Source: Areca catechu
Lineage: Eukaryota; Streptophyta; Magnoliopsida; Arecales; Arecaceae
Assembly: GCA_021397845.1 (NCBI GenBank)
Contig: CM038046.1
Coordinates: 6,491,001-6,555,000 of the forward strand
Direction of reading: 5' to 3'
DNA length: 64,000 nt
Numbering within the stretch: the stretch's first letter is position 1; each line of letters begins with the position of its first letter. The notes under the pieces are model-generated. The model had not been told where the DNA came from and did not search any database. It saw only the letters and a program-made list of their open reading frames with translations. This document shows positions 22,720 to 33,640 of this stretch, piece after piece. A program made the position numbers and the translations under genes.

Positions 22720-25700
22720 TCACTGGTAGTACATTCTCAGGTTCGAGGGGTTCCATGTCCGGGGGAACCTGGCACCTCCCAATTCTTCCAAGTAACATGC
22801 CCCGTGGGGGAGGGCTTCTGCTACCCGATAAGGGCCTTCCCAGTTGGGTGAAAGCTTGCCGCACTCTCGTGGCTGGGAGGCTTCTGTACGCCGGAGGACC
22901 AAGTCCCCGGGACGAAAAACCTTCGGCCGTACTCGGGAGTTGTAATATCTGGCTACACGTTGCCGGTATGCCGCCATTCGAATTCGGGCCTTGTCCCTTG
23001 TTTCTTCGAGGAGGTCTAGGTTGAGCATCATCCTGGCCGGGTTTTCTGTCTCGTCGTATTGTTCTACGCGCAGCGTGGGTATGCTGAGCTCGATCGGGAT
23101 GACTGCCTCGGCCCCGAAGACGAGGTTGAATGGGGTTTCGTCGGTAGCCGTCCTTGGAGTGGTGTGGTATGCCCAAAGAATGCTGGGAAGCTCGTCGGCC
23201 CACCTGCCCTTGGCTTGGTCTAGCCGCGTGCGGAGGCCCTGAAGAATGGTCCTGTTCGTGACCTCAGCCTCCCCGTTGGTCTGGGGGTGCGCCACCGAGG
23301 TGAAGCGATGCTTGATGCCGAGGTCGTTGCAGAAATCCTCGAACTCTCGACAGTCGAACTGGCGTCCGTTGTCGGTAACCACGGTGTGGGGGAGGCCGAA
23401 GCGGCAGACGATGGACTTCCAGAAGAATTTGGCGACGTTTGCTTCGGTGATTCTTGCCAAGGGTTCGGCTTCGACCCATTTTGTGAAGTAGTCGATGGCC
23501 ACTATCAGGAACTTCCGCTGGCCGGATGCCAGCGGGAATGGGCCCAGAAGGTCCATTCCCCACTGGGCGAATGGCCAGGGGGCTGAGAGTTGAGAGATCG
23601 GGTTGGAGGGTTGCCGCTGTACCGTGGCGTGGCGCTGGCACCGGTCGCATCTCTTCACGAAGTCAGCGGCGTCCTCCTTCATCGTCTCCCAGAAGTAGCC
23701 TTGACGAAGGGCCTTGTATGCCAACCCCCTGCCCCCCACGTGGTTCCCACAGATGCCTTCGTGAATCTCCTGGAGCACAAGCTTGGCTTCTGCGGGTCCA
23801 ATGCACTTGAGGAGGGGATAAGAGTAGGACCTTCGATACAGCTGCCCGTCCATCAGGACAAACCGCACGGCCTTCTTCCTGATGAGGCGAGCCGCGTCTC
23901 GGTCTTCCGGCAGAATGCCGTCGGTGATGTACGCGGCGTACTTGTCCATCCAGCCGGGCTCTTGGCTGACCTGATGGACCCCCGTCGGTGCTTCGAGGCT
24001 TGGGACTTCGAGTCGCTCCACATGAGCGCGTCCCAGCATTGTGTCTGGCAGAGTCGCCAATCGAGAGAGAGCATCCGCGCGGGCGTTCTCCCCGCGGGGG
24101 ATATGAAAGATGTTGAAGCGCCGAAACTTGGACGCGCCCGCCTTGACGAGCTCCAGATACTTCGCCATCTGGGGGTCGTGAGCGACGTACTCCCCGGACA
24201 CCTGCCCCGCCACGAGCTGGGAGTCAGTGAAAGCTCTGAGGTTGGTCACGCCCAGCTCACGGGAGACCCTGAGTCCGGCGAGAAGCGCCTCGTACTCCGC
24301 TTGATTGTTTGTCGCGGGGAACTGGAAACGGAGCGCACATTCTGCGACGACCCCGTCGCCGTTGGCAAGGATGAGCCCAGCTCCGCTCCCTCCGGAGTTT
24401 GAGGCTCCGTCTACATGGAGGATCCAGGCGTCCTCTCCGGGCTTGTTGGCGCCGACCTCCATCGGCTGGGCCGAAGAGTCCTCCTCGGGCTCCTTGCCCA
24501 AACCTGCGCATTCGACCAAGAAATCGGCCAGCACCTGTGCCTTCATTGCCGACCTCGGTCGGTATGTAATGTCGAACTCGCTGAGTTTCAGTGCCCATTT
24601 GGCCAATCGCCCCGAGGTGTCGGGTCGGCTGAGCACCGCTTTCAGCGGTTGGTCCGTCAAGACGGCGATGGGATGCGCTTGGAAATAGGGCCTGAGACGC
24701 TGGGCAGATACTATCAGCGCAAAAACGAGTTTCTCGGGCCGGGAATACCTGAGCTCCGCGTCCCGGAGGAGTTTGCTGGTATAGTACACCGGTCGCTGGA
24801 TCCCGTGGTCGTCGGTTCGGACCAGGACAGAGCTGACGGCCTCCGGGGTAACGGCCAAGTAGAGGGTAAGCTCCTCCCCTTCCTCGGGCCTGGACAGCAA
24901 AGGTGGTGATGCGAGCGTCTTCTTCAACTCCTCGAAGGCCTGCTGGCATTCCTCGGTCCAGGCGAAACCATTCATCTTCCTCAGCACCTTGAAGAAGGGG
25001 CGGCAGCGGTCCGCCGACCTGGAAATGAAACGGCTAAGGGCCGCAACCCGGTCGGTCAGCTGCTGCACTTGTTTCTTGGAGGCTGGCTGCTCCATGTCCA
25101 GGATAGCCTGGACCTTCTCCGGGTTGGCCTCGATTCCTCTCTGGGTCACCATGAACCCTAGGAACTTTCCGGCGGAGACCCCGAAGGCGCACTTCACCGG
25201 ATTCAGCTTCATCTGGTGGCGCCGGAGGTTGCCGAACGTCTCTGCCAGGTCGGCTACGTGGTCCGAGTCAAGTTTGCTCATTACCAGCATGTCGTCCACG
25301 TACACCTGCATGTTGCGGCCTATCTGGTCTTTGAAGACTTTATTGACCAGACGTTGGTACGTCGCCCCCGCGTTCTTGAGGCCGAAGGGCATCATCCTGT
25401 AACAGAAAGTCCCGCGATCAGTTATGAAGGCGGTACGCTCTTCGTCCTCCGGATTCATCCGGATCTGGTTGTATCCGGAGAAAGCGTCCATGAATGACAG
25501 GAGACGGTGTCCCGAGGTGGTGTCGACCAGCTGGTCGATCTTTGGCAGAGGGAAGCTGTCCTTCGGGCAAGCTCGATTGAGGTCGGTGTAGTCCACGCAG
25601 ATCCTCCACTTACCGCTGCTCTTCTTTACCATGACCACATTTGCTAACCAGCTGGGGTATTGGACTTCTCGGACGAAACCGGCGGCGAGAAGTTTCTCTA

Positions 25701-28164
25701 CCTCCTCGTCGATCGCCTTCTGCCTCTCCATGGCAAAGCTTCTCTTCTTCTGGCGGACCGGGCGGCTGCCTGGGTCCACGTTCAGGCTGTGCATGATAAT
25801 CTCGGGCGGAATACCCGGCATGTCGACCGCCGACCAGGCGAACACATCGGCGTTGGCACGGAGGAACTCCAGCAGGCGGGTTCGTTCCTCTTCGGGGAGC
25901 TGGGCCCCAACTTGCACCGTCTTCAGAGGGTCTGAACCAAGGGGAAAGGAGAGCAGGCGCTCTACGGGCCCTCCCCTGGGTTCCTTTTCTCTTAGGTCGA
26001 GGTCCTCGACCTCGCGGGCGAGCTCTGCGCCCTTGATGCCCGGGATTGTCTGCAGGCAGAGCGGGACTGGCTGGATCGTCCCCTTCATTTCCCCGAACCC
26101 GAAAGGCGTGGGGAACTGCACCAGCAATCTCCTTGTGGAGATAGTGGCGTCTAGTCGGTTGAGCCCCGGTCGCCCAAGGATGGCGTTGTAAGGGGAAGGG
26201 ATCTTGACTACAGTGAAAGTTACCATGATGGTCGCCTGCCGAGGTGGGGATCCGGCGGTAACTGGGAGAGTGATCTCCCCTTCGACTCCCACGGAGTCCC
26301 CTGTAAAACCTACCAGTGGGGTGTGCACTGGCTTTAGCTGGTCGAGAGACAAGTTCATCCGAGAGAAAGCGTCATAAAAAAGTACATCGACCGAGCTTCC
26401 ACTATCCACCATGATTCGATGTACAGGGTGTTTCGCGATGGTCATTTCGACCACCACGGCATCATTGTTTACATTGTCATTAGACTCCCCTCCCTTGGGA
26501 GGGGTTACATTCTCCGGGACTTCCCGGGCTCTCTTCTCTGCTCGGCCAGATCCGCGTGAGACCATGCCCACGGGCCTCTCTGTTGGCCGGTTGTCGATCG
26601 CAGGGACAGGTGGCAAGGCCGCGAGCGGCTGCTTTTCGGAGGGAGCCTCGTTCTTGACGAACTTCCGGAGGTATCCCCTCCCGATCAGCTCCTCGATCTC
26701 CCGCTTCAGGTGGCGGCACTCCTCCGTGTCATGCCCGTGCTCGCGGTGGAATTGGCAGTACTTTGATTTGTCTCGGGCTGCCCTCGGGTTCTGAGGTGGA
26801 GGTCGGCGGAGATAACGCTCGCCCTCGATTTCCATAAGGATTTTGGCTCGAGGTGCGAGGAGAGGGGTGTACCTCCGCTCGGGGGCAGATTCGGCCCTCG
26901 GCCTTGGGTTCGGGCGAGGGTCGACTGGTGGCCCGGGCCTCCGAGCTCCCGGGGCGTCTCTCGGGGTCGACTTCTTCAAAATCTTCCCGTCCAGCTCTCG
27001 ACGGGTGCGGTCGGCCTCCTCCGCTCGGATGTACTTGTGGGCGCGGAGGAGTAGCTCGGAATACGTCCTGGGCGGCTTCTTGTCCAGGGAATAGGTCAGG
27101 CGGGACGTCCTGAGCCCGCGCTTTAGAGCCAGCATGGCGACGGGCTCGTCTAAGCTGTAGATCTCCAGGGCCGCGGTCTTAAACCGGGCGATGTAGTCAC
27201 GGAGCAGCTCCTGGTCCTGCTGGCGGACGGAGAAGAGGCTGTCCACCTCCCTTGGCACCTTTCGACAAGCGTCGAAATGCGCCACAAACTTTCCTTCCAG
27301 CTGCTGGAAGGAGCGAATGGATCCGGGCTCGAGACGGGCGAACCAGACTCGGGCGGCCTTCCGAAGGGTTGCAGGGAAGGCGATGCACAGAAGGGCGTTG
27401 GTGGCGCCCTGGACCCTCATGAGAGCTTTATAACTCTCCAAATGGTCCAGGGGGTCGGTGGTCCCGTCGTAAGGGTCCACCTGTGGCATGCGGAACCGTT
27501 TCGGGATCGGTTCCGCCTGAATTTCTTCGGAGAAAGGGGGGCGGGAGTCGTAGCCCGCCGGGTCAGCTGACGAATTCTGCAGGTCGGCAAACCGTCGGGC
27601 GAACTCCGCCAACTTGCGCTCGTGCTCTTCTAGGCGCCTCTCGGCCTGGCGCCTGATGGCTTCATCGGTGGAGTCTTCCACCGAGACTGCGTGTGAGGGA
27701 GGCGCCGATTGGTCTCGGCGCGGGGTCCGGACCCGGCGTCGCTTGCTGCGATGCGCCGTCTCGGCCCCATCGGCCGGGGATCGACTCTCGTGATCCTCCG
27801 AGCCGGAATAGTCTTTCTTCGGGGGAGCTTGGCGGCTCTCTCGGGGGTTGGAGATGGCTTGCGGATGGGACGGCCTGCCCTGGATTGAGCGCAGGCTCCC
27901 ACGCTGTCCCGCGACCCGAGCCGCGGGGGTCCCTAGCTGCGGCTGAGTGGCCAGGGACCGTTGCTGATGCTGGAGCTGTCGGACCGCTGAGGTCAAGGTC
28001 TGCAGCTGCTGGACGATGGCCGCAAGGGATCCGTCCGCCGGGGTAGGCTGCTGCATAAGAGGAGGGGGAGCCGGAAGCTCCCGTTCGGGGGTGTGGCCCC
28101 CCGGTGGGGAGTGGGCTTCTCCCACATGGCTGGTGGACGCCTCGCGACCACGAGTGACCACCAT
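22720..28164 (-). CDS. Gag-Pol polyprotein, Tat copy 1 (1814 aa, open)
   Basis: One uninterrupted frame from ATG 28164 to the stop at 22720. Order: gag with an N-terminal coiled-coil/Gln-rich segment and capsid-like region to about 390; a CCHC-type knuckle C-x-F-H-x3-G-H-x4-C (about 470-483); aspartic protease with D-S-G-S-S (about 587); RT with 'WRICVDYTDLN' and the catalytic Y-V-D-D (about 955); RNase H; a second, archaeal-type RNase H starting 'HVDGAS' (about 1248); integrase with an HHCC zinc region (about 1465-1505) and D, D-35-E (about 1538, 1598, 1634). The C-terminus 'WNPSNLRMYY' carries no chromodomain. Every catalytic motif I can check is intact, so this copy could be active, though expression is unknown. 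An in-frame GTG 39 bases upstream is not a credible start. Confidence 0.93.
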   Translation of the reverse strand: MVVTRGREASTSHVGEAHSPPGGHTPERELPAPPPLMQQPTPADGSLAAIVQQLQTLTSAVRQLQHQQRSLATQPQLGTPAARVAGQRGSLRSIQGRPSHPQAISNPRESRQAPPKKDYSGSEDHESRSPADGAETAHRSKRRRVRTPRRDQSAPPSHAVSVEDSTDEAIRRQAERRLEEHERKLAEFARRFADLQNSSADPAGYDSRPPFSEEIQAEPIPKRFRMPQVDPYDGTTDPLDHLESYKALMRVQGATNALLCIAFPATLRKAARVWFARLEPGSIRSFQQLEGKFVAHFDACRKVPREVDSLFSVRQQDQELLRDYIARFKTAALEIYSLDEPVAMLALKRGLRTSRLTYSLDKKPPRTYSELLLRAHKYIRAEEADRTRRELDGKILKKSTPRDAPGARRPGPPVDPRPNPRPRAESAPERRYTPLLAPRAKILMEIEGERYLRRPPPQNPRAARDKSKYCQFHREHGHDTEECRHLKREIEELIGRGYLRKFVKNEAPSEKQPLAALPPVPAIDNRPTERPVGMVSRGSGRAEKRAREVPENVTPPKGGESNDNVNNDAVVVEMTIAKHPVHRIMVDSGSSVDVLFYDAFSRMNLSLDQLKPVHTPLVGFTGDSVGVEGEITLPVTAGSPPRQATIMVTFTVVKIPSPYNAILGRPGLNRLDATISTRRLLVQFPTPFGFGEMKGTIQPVPLCLQTIPGIKGAELAREVEDLDLREKEPRGGPVERLLSFPLGSDPLKTVQVGAQLPEEERTRLLEFLRANADVFAWSAVDMPGIPPEIIMHSLNVDPGSRPVRQKKRSFAMERQKAIDEEVEKLLAAGFVREVQYPSWLANVVMVKKSSGKWRICVDYTDLNRACPKDSFPLPKIDQLVDTTSGHRLLSFMDAFSGYNQIRMNPEDEERTAFITDRGTFCYRMMPFGLKNAGATYQRLVNKVFKDQIGRNMQVYVDDMLVMSKLDSDHVADLAETFGNLRRHQMKLNPVKCAFGVSAGKFLGFMVTQRGIEANPEKVQAILDMEQPASKKQVQQLTDRVAALSRFISRSADRCRPFFKVLRKMNGFAWTEECQQAFEELKKTLASPPLLSRPEEGEELTLYLAVTPEAVSSVLVRTDDHGIQRPVYYTSKLLRDAELRYSRPEKLVFALIVSAQRLRPYFQAHPIAVLTDQPLKAVLSRPDTSGRLAKWALKLSEFDITYRPRSAMKAQVLADFLVECAGLGKEPEEDSSAQPMEVGANKPGEDAWILHVDGASNSGGSGAGLILANGDGVVAECALRFQFPATNNQAEYEALLAGLRVSRELGVTNLRAFTDSQLVAGQVSGEYVAHDPQMAKYLELVKAGASKFRRFNIFHIPRGENARADALSRLATLPDTMLGRAHVERLEVPSLEAPTGVHQVSQEPGWMDKYAAYITDGILPEDRDAARLIRKKAVRFVLMDGQLYRRSYSYPLLKCIGPAEAKLVLQEIHEGICGNHVGGRGLAYKALRQGYFWETMKEDAADFVKRCDRCQRHATVQRQPSNPISQLSAPWPFAQWGMDLLGPFPLASGQRKFLIVAIDYFTKWVEAEPLARITEANVAKFFWKSIVCRFGLPHTVVTDNGRQFDCREFEDFCNDLGIKHRFTSVAHPQTNGEAEVTNRTILQGLRTRLDQAKGRWADELPSILWAYHTTPRTATDETPFNLVFGAEAVIPIELSIPTLRVEQYDETENPARMMLNLDLLEETRDKARIRMAAYRQRVARYYNSRVRPKVFRPGDLVLRRTEASQPRECGKLSPNWEGPYRVAEALPHGACYLEELGGARFPRTWNPSNLRMYYQ

Positions 28165-28222
28165 TGCTAGAGAGCGTGACACCTGCAAAAAGCTAGTTCC
28201 CACTAGGGGTTAGTGTCCTGCC

Positions 28223-28240
28223 CCCCTACCTGGCGCGCCA
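28223..28240 (-). promoter_or_regulatory. Primer-binding site of Tat copy 1
   Basis: Three bases (gat) after the 5' LTR end (minus strand ...GGCAACA), TGGCGCGCCAGGTAGGGG begins with the TGG expected to pair with a tRNA CCA end. Which tRNA it matches was not checked; it is clearly not the initiator-Met type. Confidence 0.7.
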
Positions 28241-28243
28241 ATC

Positions 28244-29839
28244 TGTTGCCGTCCTCGTCGCCGCGCCCGTGCCGAGGATCAACCGATCCTCCCTGACCGC
28301 CTGGCAAGGGAGCCTCCCTTCCTGCGAGAAACCTGCAACAAAGGGGTTAGAGGACCCTGGCCGGGGATTCCGGCGAGGGGGCTCCGACGGTCAAGTCAGT
28401 AGACGACGTGGGGGAACAGACTCTCGCTCCCTGGCCCTCTAAAGGGTCCCAGGTTTGGAGAGTTAACTCGTGAAGGGGAAGCGCCGGGGACCGGAATCTC
28501 GGCTGGGCCTGCCTGCCGAGCTCGCGTCCAGTATTCCCCTCTCGGGATCTCTGGCTTTTTTCTCGGAGCGAGGCCTTGTGCCGGTGCTTCCTTCTTGTCC
28601 CCAGGCTAGTTGGCTTACCTTGCAGTCTCCGGATCCCTCCTCCTTTATCTCCCTCCGTTGTGTGCTTTCCGTCGTGTGCTTGTCCTTTTCCTCCTCGAAA
28701 ACTCCTCTCCCCTGTCTTCCTTTCTTTTCCCTTTTTGGTGAAGGAGGCCAGGCGGCTTTCCGACCTCGTCCACCGGGCCCAGCAGGGAGAAGGCAAGGAC
28801 AGAAGAGAAAAGGAGGAGGGGGGCGGCGCTGGCAGAGCGGCCAGTCGTCAGGCTTCGGGCTCCGTGAGAGTGCTCTTTTCCCCGAGGGTGGGCGCCATCC
28901 GTTTACGGGGCCCGTTCCGTCAGGATCGGGTCTCTCGACTGCGGGACCTTTCGGGCCAATGTAAGTGACGTTCCGCGTGCCGCCGCCCTCCGTACGGGAC
29001 GCCGTCTGGGGTCGGTACGGCCCGAGGGATGGCCTCGGGACCTGTCGCCGAGGGATGGCCTCGGGACCTGTCGCTTTCCCCGGGGGCCTCTCCGTACGAG
29101 CGGTCTGACCTCGGCTGAGTTGGACCTGTCTCCGGGGGCCAACTGGCGAGAGGCGAGGGATCGGCCGACCTCGGCTTAGGTGGACCCCTACTGGGTGGAC
29201 ACCTGGCGAGGTGGCAGGAGGTCGCCTGGCTTCGGCCGAGGTGGACTCGTCTCCGGGTGGCCACCTGGCGCAAGGCGGGGGGTCAGCCGACCTCGGCCTA
29301 GGTGGACCCCTCCTGGGTGGACACCTGGCGAGGTGGCAGAAGATCGCCTGGCTTCGGCCGAGGTGGACCCGTCCCCGGGTGGCCACCTGGCGCAAGGCGG
29401 AGGGTCAGCCGACCTCGGCCTAGGTGGACCCCTCCTGGGTGGACACCTGGCGAGGTGGCAGAAGATCGCCTGGCTTCGGCCGAGGTGGACCCGTCCCCGG
29501 GTGGCCACCTGGCGCAAGGCGGAGGGTCAGCCGACCTCGGCCTAGGTGGACCCCTCCTGGGTGGACACCTGGCGAGGTGGCAGAAGATCGCCTGGCTTCG
29601 GCCGAGGTGGACCCGTCTCCGGGTGGCCACCTGGCGCAAGGCGGAGGGTCAGCCGACCTCGGCCGACCTTACTCGGGGCGGACTGAGCCCGGTGAGTCGG
29701 TGGGGGAACTCCGCACCGAACTCGACCTAGCTGTTGCTTCAGATAGACGTGGCGCTGATTCTGGCAGGGAAACTCGCACGTGGCTCGCTCGCATTCGGCG
29801 ATACCTGAGCCTGGCCACGTCACTGTCACGGCTGTAACA
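28244..29839 (-). repeat. Tat element LTR 2 (middle, shared), 1596 bp with four deletions
   Basis: Serves as 5' LTR of copy 1 and 3' LTR of copy 2. It is 59 bp shorter than LTRs 1 and 3 because of four separate deletions of 5, 7, 8 and 39 bp, all within about 29684-29750. Outside this cluster it is almost identical to the others. Confidence 0.93.
29177..29664. repeat. 122-bp tandem repeat, 4 copies, in LTR 2
   Basis: Same four units as in LTR 1, starting at about 29177, 29299, 29421 and 29543. Confidence 0.88.
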
Positions 29840-29855
29840 GTTGCCCCCCAGCCCG
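29840..29855 (-). promoter_or_regulatory. Polypurine tract of Tat copy 2
   Basis: Same tract as in copy 1, directly before LTR 2 in element orientation. Confidence 0.75.
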
Positions 29856-30327
29856 CCGTTCCGTCGGGGCATCGTAAAACGGAACGTCGGGATTAATTGC
29901 AGACATGACGTGGGGAGGTGAAGATCTTGCATCATAATTGGCACGATCTCCATTCGTCGTGGCTCGATGTGGCTGAAGACCTATGGGGGGTCGCCACGCG
30001 TCGTCCACTTGCCCGTAATCAATGCGTCGCTTCGGGGCAGAGGCCGTTACTCTGCTAACGAGGCGACGGTGTCGGGCGTGCGCCCACGTGGCGACCATCC
30101 AGTGGTCCGAGGCGGAATGATGGGTACGGCTGCTGCCGGCTGAGTTTGAAAGGGAGGGGACTTTCCAGAACGAGGCCTTTTCCCTTGCTTCGTGGGCGGT
30201 TTGCTGCAGGCTAACAACTTCTGCCGCTCGCGCCCGTCTGTGCATTTTTGGGTGAGTGTCTTCTTCTCCTTCTCTAGCCCCCTTCCTCTCTCATTTCTTA
30301 TTCAGTTTCTTTGTCCTTTCCTTCCCC

Positions 30328-32610
30328 ATGGCGCGCCGTCGCCATGTCTCTTCTAACCCGGACGAGGCCGGTCCATCCCGGCCGAGGACTCCATCTTCTT
30401 CCTCCTCGGATGAGGAGGTAATTCCAGAGGAGGTCCGCCGGCGCTTGCAACCCGAGGGTGTCACTATTGGCATCCCCAGGGGGGTCCGGTCCCCTCCGGT
30501 TGCGCCTGCCGTGCCCCTCCGTTCACTCCCCGCCTTGGCTTCTCTTCCTGCTCCGCCACTTCTTCCCGCCGGTCCCTCCGGTCATGCCTCTACCATGACC
30601 GAAGGTGATCTTTCTCTGCTCCGGGATGCCTATGGCATCCCGGGATCTGTTCGTCTGTTTGCTCCGCGGTCCGGGGAGCGTGTCACCATGAGCGGCCCCG
30701 GCCGCATTGCCTTCTACGAAGACTTCCTCCTCGGGGGTCTTCGTTTTCCTCTGCACCCTTTTTTCCTTTCCTTTCTCAGCCATTTCCGGCTCGTCCCGGC
30801 TCAGCTGGCTCCTAATGCCATCCGGGTCATCTTCTCCTTCATTGTCTTCTGCCATTTCCACGGGTTCGTTGCCCGTTTTTCACTCTTCAGGGCCCTGTTC
30901 ACCCTGAAGAAGTGCTCCACCGATGATGGCTGGTGGTACATTTCGCCCCGGCCTAGGTGTCTCCGGTTCGACCTCCCTTCTTCGGTCAAGGGATGGAAGA
31001 GCCGGTTTTTCTTTGCTTCGGTCGACGACGTCGACTGGGCTTGGAGCGAACCGGACCGGTCGCCGAACCGGAGTTCTCGAGTCGAGCCCGCGGACCAGGA
31101 GTCTTACAGCCAGCTCCTGAGTGACGTGGTCCCGCCGCTCGAGGTTCTGCTTTCTGAGCAGAATCTTTTTGAGGCCGGCATCAGTCCCATCCGGGAGACC
31201 GGTGAGATTTGGCCCCGCATTAACTCCTGCCCTTCCCCCCTCTCTTTTTAAGATTGAACTGTCTGACCTTCTGATTTCTCCACTTTACAGGGATGAAGTT
31301 TTCCTTAGAGAATCTTCTGGAGGGAGCGGCCCAGAGGGAGGTCGTCGACGTGGACGAGCCCGTGGCGAAGAGGGCTCGCACAGAGATGAGCCGGGAGGTC
31401 GCAGCGGCGACCGCGCCCGGCCTAGCTGCCGCTGTTTCTCCGCCCATACCTCCTCAGGGCGGCGCCCCTGGCGCCTCGGCCCCACAACCTGGCAACGCCG
31501 CCGAGAGAGCTCCGGCGCCCGCCGCTCTGCCCATCGCCGGGCCCACTCCTGTCAGCAGCCCCACGGCACCGCCAGTGGCGACCGCCGGTCCGTCGGCTGT
31601 AGCTCCAGCAGAGGGGGCAGCTGCCGCGGGGATTGGCCCGAAGGGCCCGGCGCCGGTGATCTCGCACCGAGACTCGGTCATCCTCGACCGAGGACTGGCG
31701 GAGAAGTTGATGGAGTACGCTTCCACCGCCCGGGACCGCCGAGCTCGGGGCGGCCGAGATTACGCGGATGCGCTGCTCGGCATCCTGCCCCAACTCTTCA
31801 CGGTAAGTCAGAGCTTTCCCTTCTTCTTTACTCCCAATCCGAGGGCTTCTGCCTTGATACTGACATGCGCTGTTTTTGCCTCTGCAGATCGGGAACGACG
31901 TCCTCCTACTGAGGAACTACCTCGTAGGGAACGCCAAGCGGGACTCCGATCGGGAGCTAAAGCTTGGCAAACTCGCGGCCGATGTGAAGGACCTGATGGA
32001 CAAGGGGGCCGAGTTGCGAGCTGAGAAGCAGGCCCTCCAGTCCGACCTGACACGTTCCGAGGAGCGGAACAAAGAATTGGAGGCCTCCTTGGCGGAGGAG
32101 CGGACCTCCAACCAGCGCCGGACTGAGGAGGATGCGGCGGAGAAGGCCCGCCTGCAGGCCCATTCCTTGTTTTTGGAGCGCCAACGGGATGAGGCCCGGC
32201 GAGAGGTGGCCGCGGCGAAGGACCGGAGCTCCTACATCAACGGGCTCCTAGAGGCGGCGAAGCGGGAAGCGCAGGAGGCCGTCCCCAAGTTCCGGGCCTC
32301 CGACGAGTTCACGTCGGAAGTCCGGGAGGCCGCCGTGGACTCCTTCCTGAAGGGGTTCCGGATGTGCCGGGAGAAGGTGGGGGCCTTCTTCCCCCAGCTG
32401 GACTTGAGTGGGGTCGTCGTCGGCGGCAGGAAGCCGGGGAGCGAGAGCAGGGTCCCCGGCGCGACCCAGGCGACACCTCAGGCGACACCTGTGGCACCTC
32501 CGGCCGGCGATGCCGCGGTCCCGGCACAGCCCCAGGAGCCGGTCGTCGTGGAGGTTGAAGAGGTGGCGCCCGCACCTCCGGCGGACGGCGCCGACCCTGC
32601 GCCCCAGTGA
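30328..32610 (+). CDS. Antisense three-exon accessory gene of the Tat element, copy 2
   Basis: Exon 1 30328-31201, intron 1 31202-31290, exon 2 31291-31802, intron 2 31803-31887, exon 3 31888-32610; 702 aa. It matches copy 1 except for a few substitutions. Intron 1 is 89 bp instead of 88 because of one extra C in a C-run near 31235. That is the only length change seen in the gene, it falls in the inferred intron, and it closes the read-through frame of copy 1 without affecting the spliced frame. Missense differences include Gly/Glu in exon 1 and Thr/Met and Ser/Arg in exon 2. Function is unknown. Confidence 0.8.
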
Positions 32611-32941
32611 CCTTTACTTTGTATTCTTGCAGTCTTCGTCCTCTTCTTTTTTCTTGGGGGGTTCCGGCCTGTCGGAGCTCCCAGTTTGTACTGAACACTT
32701 TGTAATGAAGACTCCTTTTTCATAAAAACTTGTCTATCATCTTTGCTTCTTTTTCTTCTTCTTTGTTTGTTTGTGAGATGTCGGTCTGGGACACCTGAGA
32801 TAACTGCAGGCCTGGTCCTTCTATACTAAATCGAAGGACGGGGTCTGCAGAGCCGTGTTGCGGCAAGGCAAGAATCCTGAGCAGGTCCGACTTTGGGCTG
32901 CCTTCATGCTTGCGCGGACAGCACAGTTCCTGCACCATCTT

Positions 32942-33564
32942 CTGGGCCGAAACCCGGGATCCTCCGGACTGAGCTCGATGCCGTAGGCTTTCTCAAACCT
33001 TGCGCGGCTTGCTGAGCTGTGCTCCGGGCTTGCGTGGTCGAACTGGGTTCGACCCCACCTTCCAGGCCGAAGCCCAGGATCTTCCGGACTGAGCTCGATG
33101 CCGCAGGCTTTTTCAAACCTTGCGCGGCTTGCCGAGCTGTGCTCCGGGCTTGCGTGGGCGAAGCGGATTCGGCGCCACCTTCCAGGCCGAAGCCCAGGAT
33201 CTTCCGGACTGAGCTCGATGCCGCAAGCTTTCTCAAACCTTGCACGGCTTGCCGAGCTGTGCTCCGGGCTTGCGTGGGCGAAGCGGATTCGGCGCCACCT
33301 TCCAGGCCGAAGCCCAGGATCTTCTGGACTGAGCTCGATGCCGCAGGCTTTCTCAAACCTTGCGCGGCTTGCTGAGCTGTGCTCCGGGCTTGCGTGGGCG
33401 AAGCGGATTCGGCGCCACCTTCCAGGCCGAAGCCCAGGATCTTCCGGACTGAGCTCGATGCCGCAGGCTTTCTCAAACCTTGCGCGGCTTGCTGAGCTGT
33501 GCTCCGGGCTTGCGTGGTCGAACTGGGTTTGACGCCACCTTCCAGGCCGAAGCCCAGGATCTTC
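32942..33564. repeat. 120-bp tandem repeat, 5.2 copies, in Tat copy 2
   Basis: Same array and copy number as at 22021-22643, with isolated substitutions such as ccgcaggc to ccgcaagc near 33224. Confidence 0.92.
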
Positions 33565-33640
33565 GCAGGCCTCCTCGCTGAAGTTTAGAGAAGAATGTTT
33601 AAAGTGAAGAAGCTTTGTTCAAGGAGCCGGGAGCCTTACA

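Noticed and set aside
23590..24402. 270-codon plus-strand frame opposite gag-pol (also at 34511-35323)
   Set aside because: It is the mirror of the highly conserved RNase H/integrase coding strand; it has no independent start context or family similarity.
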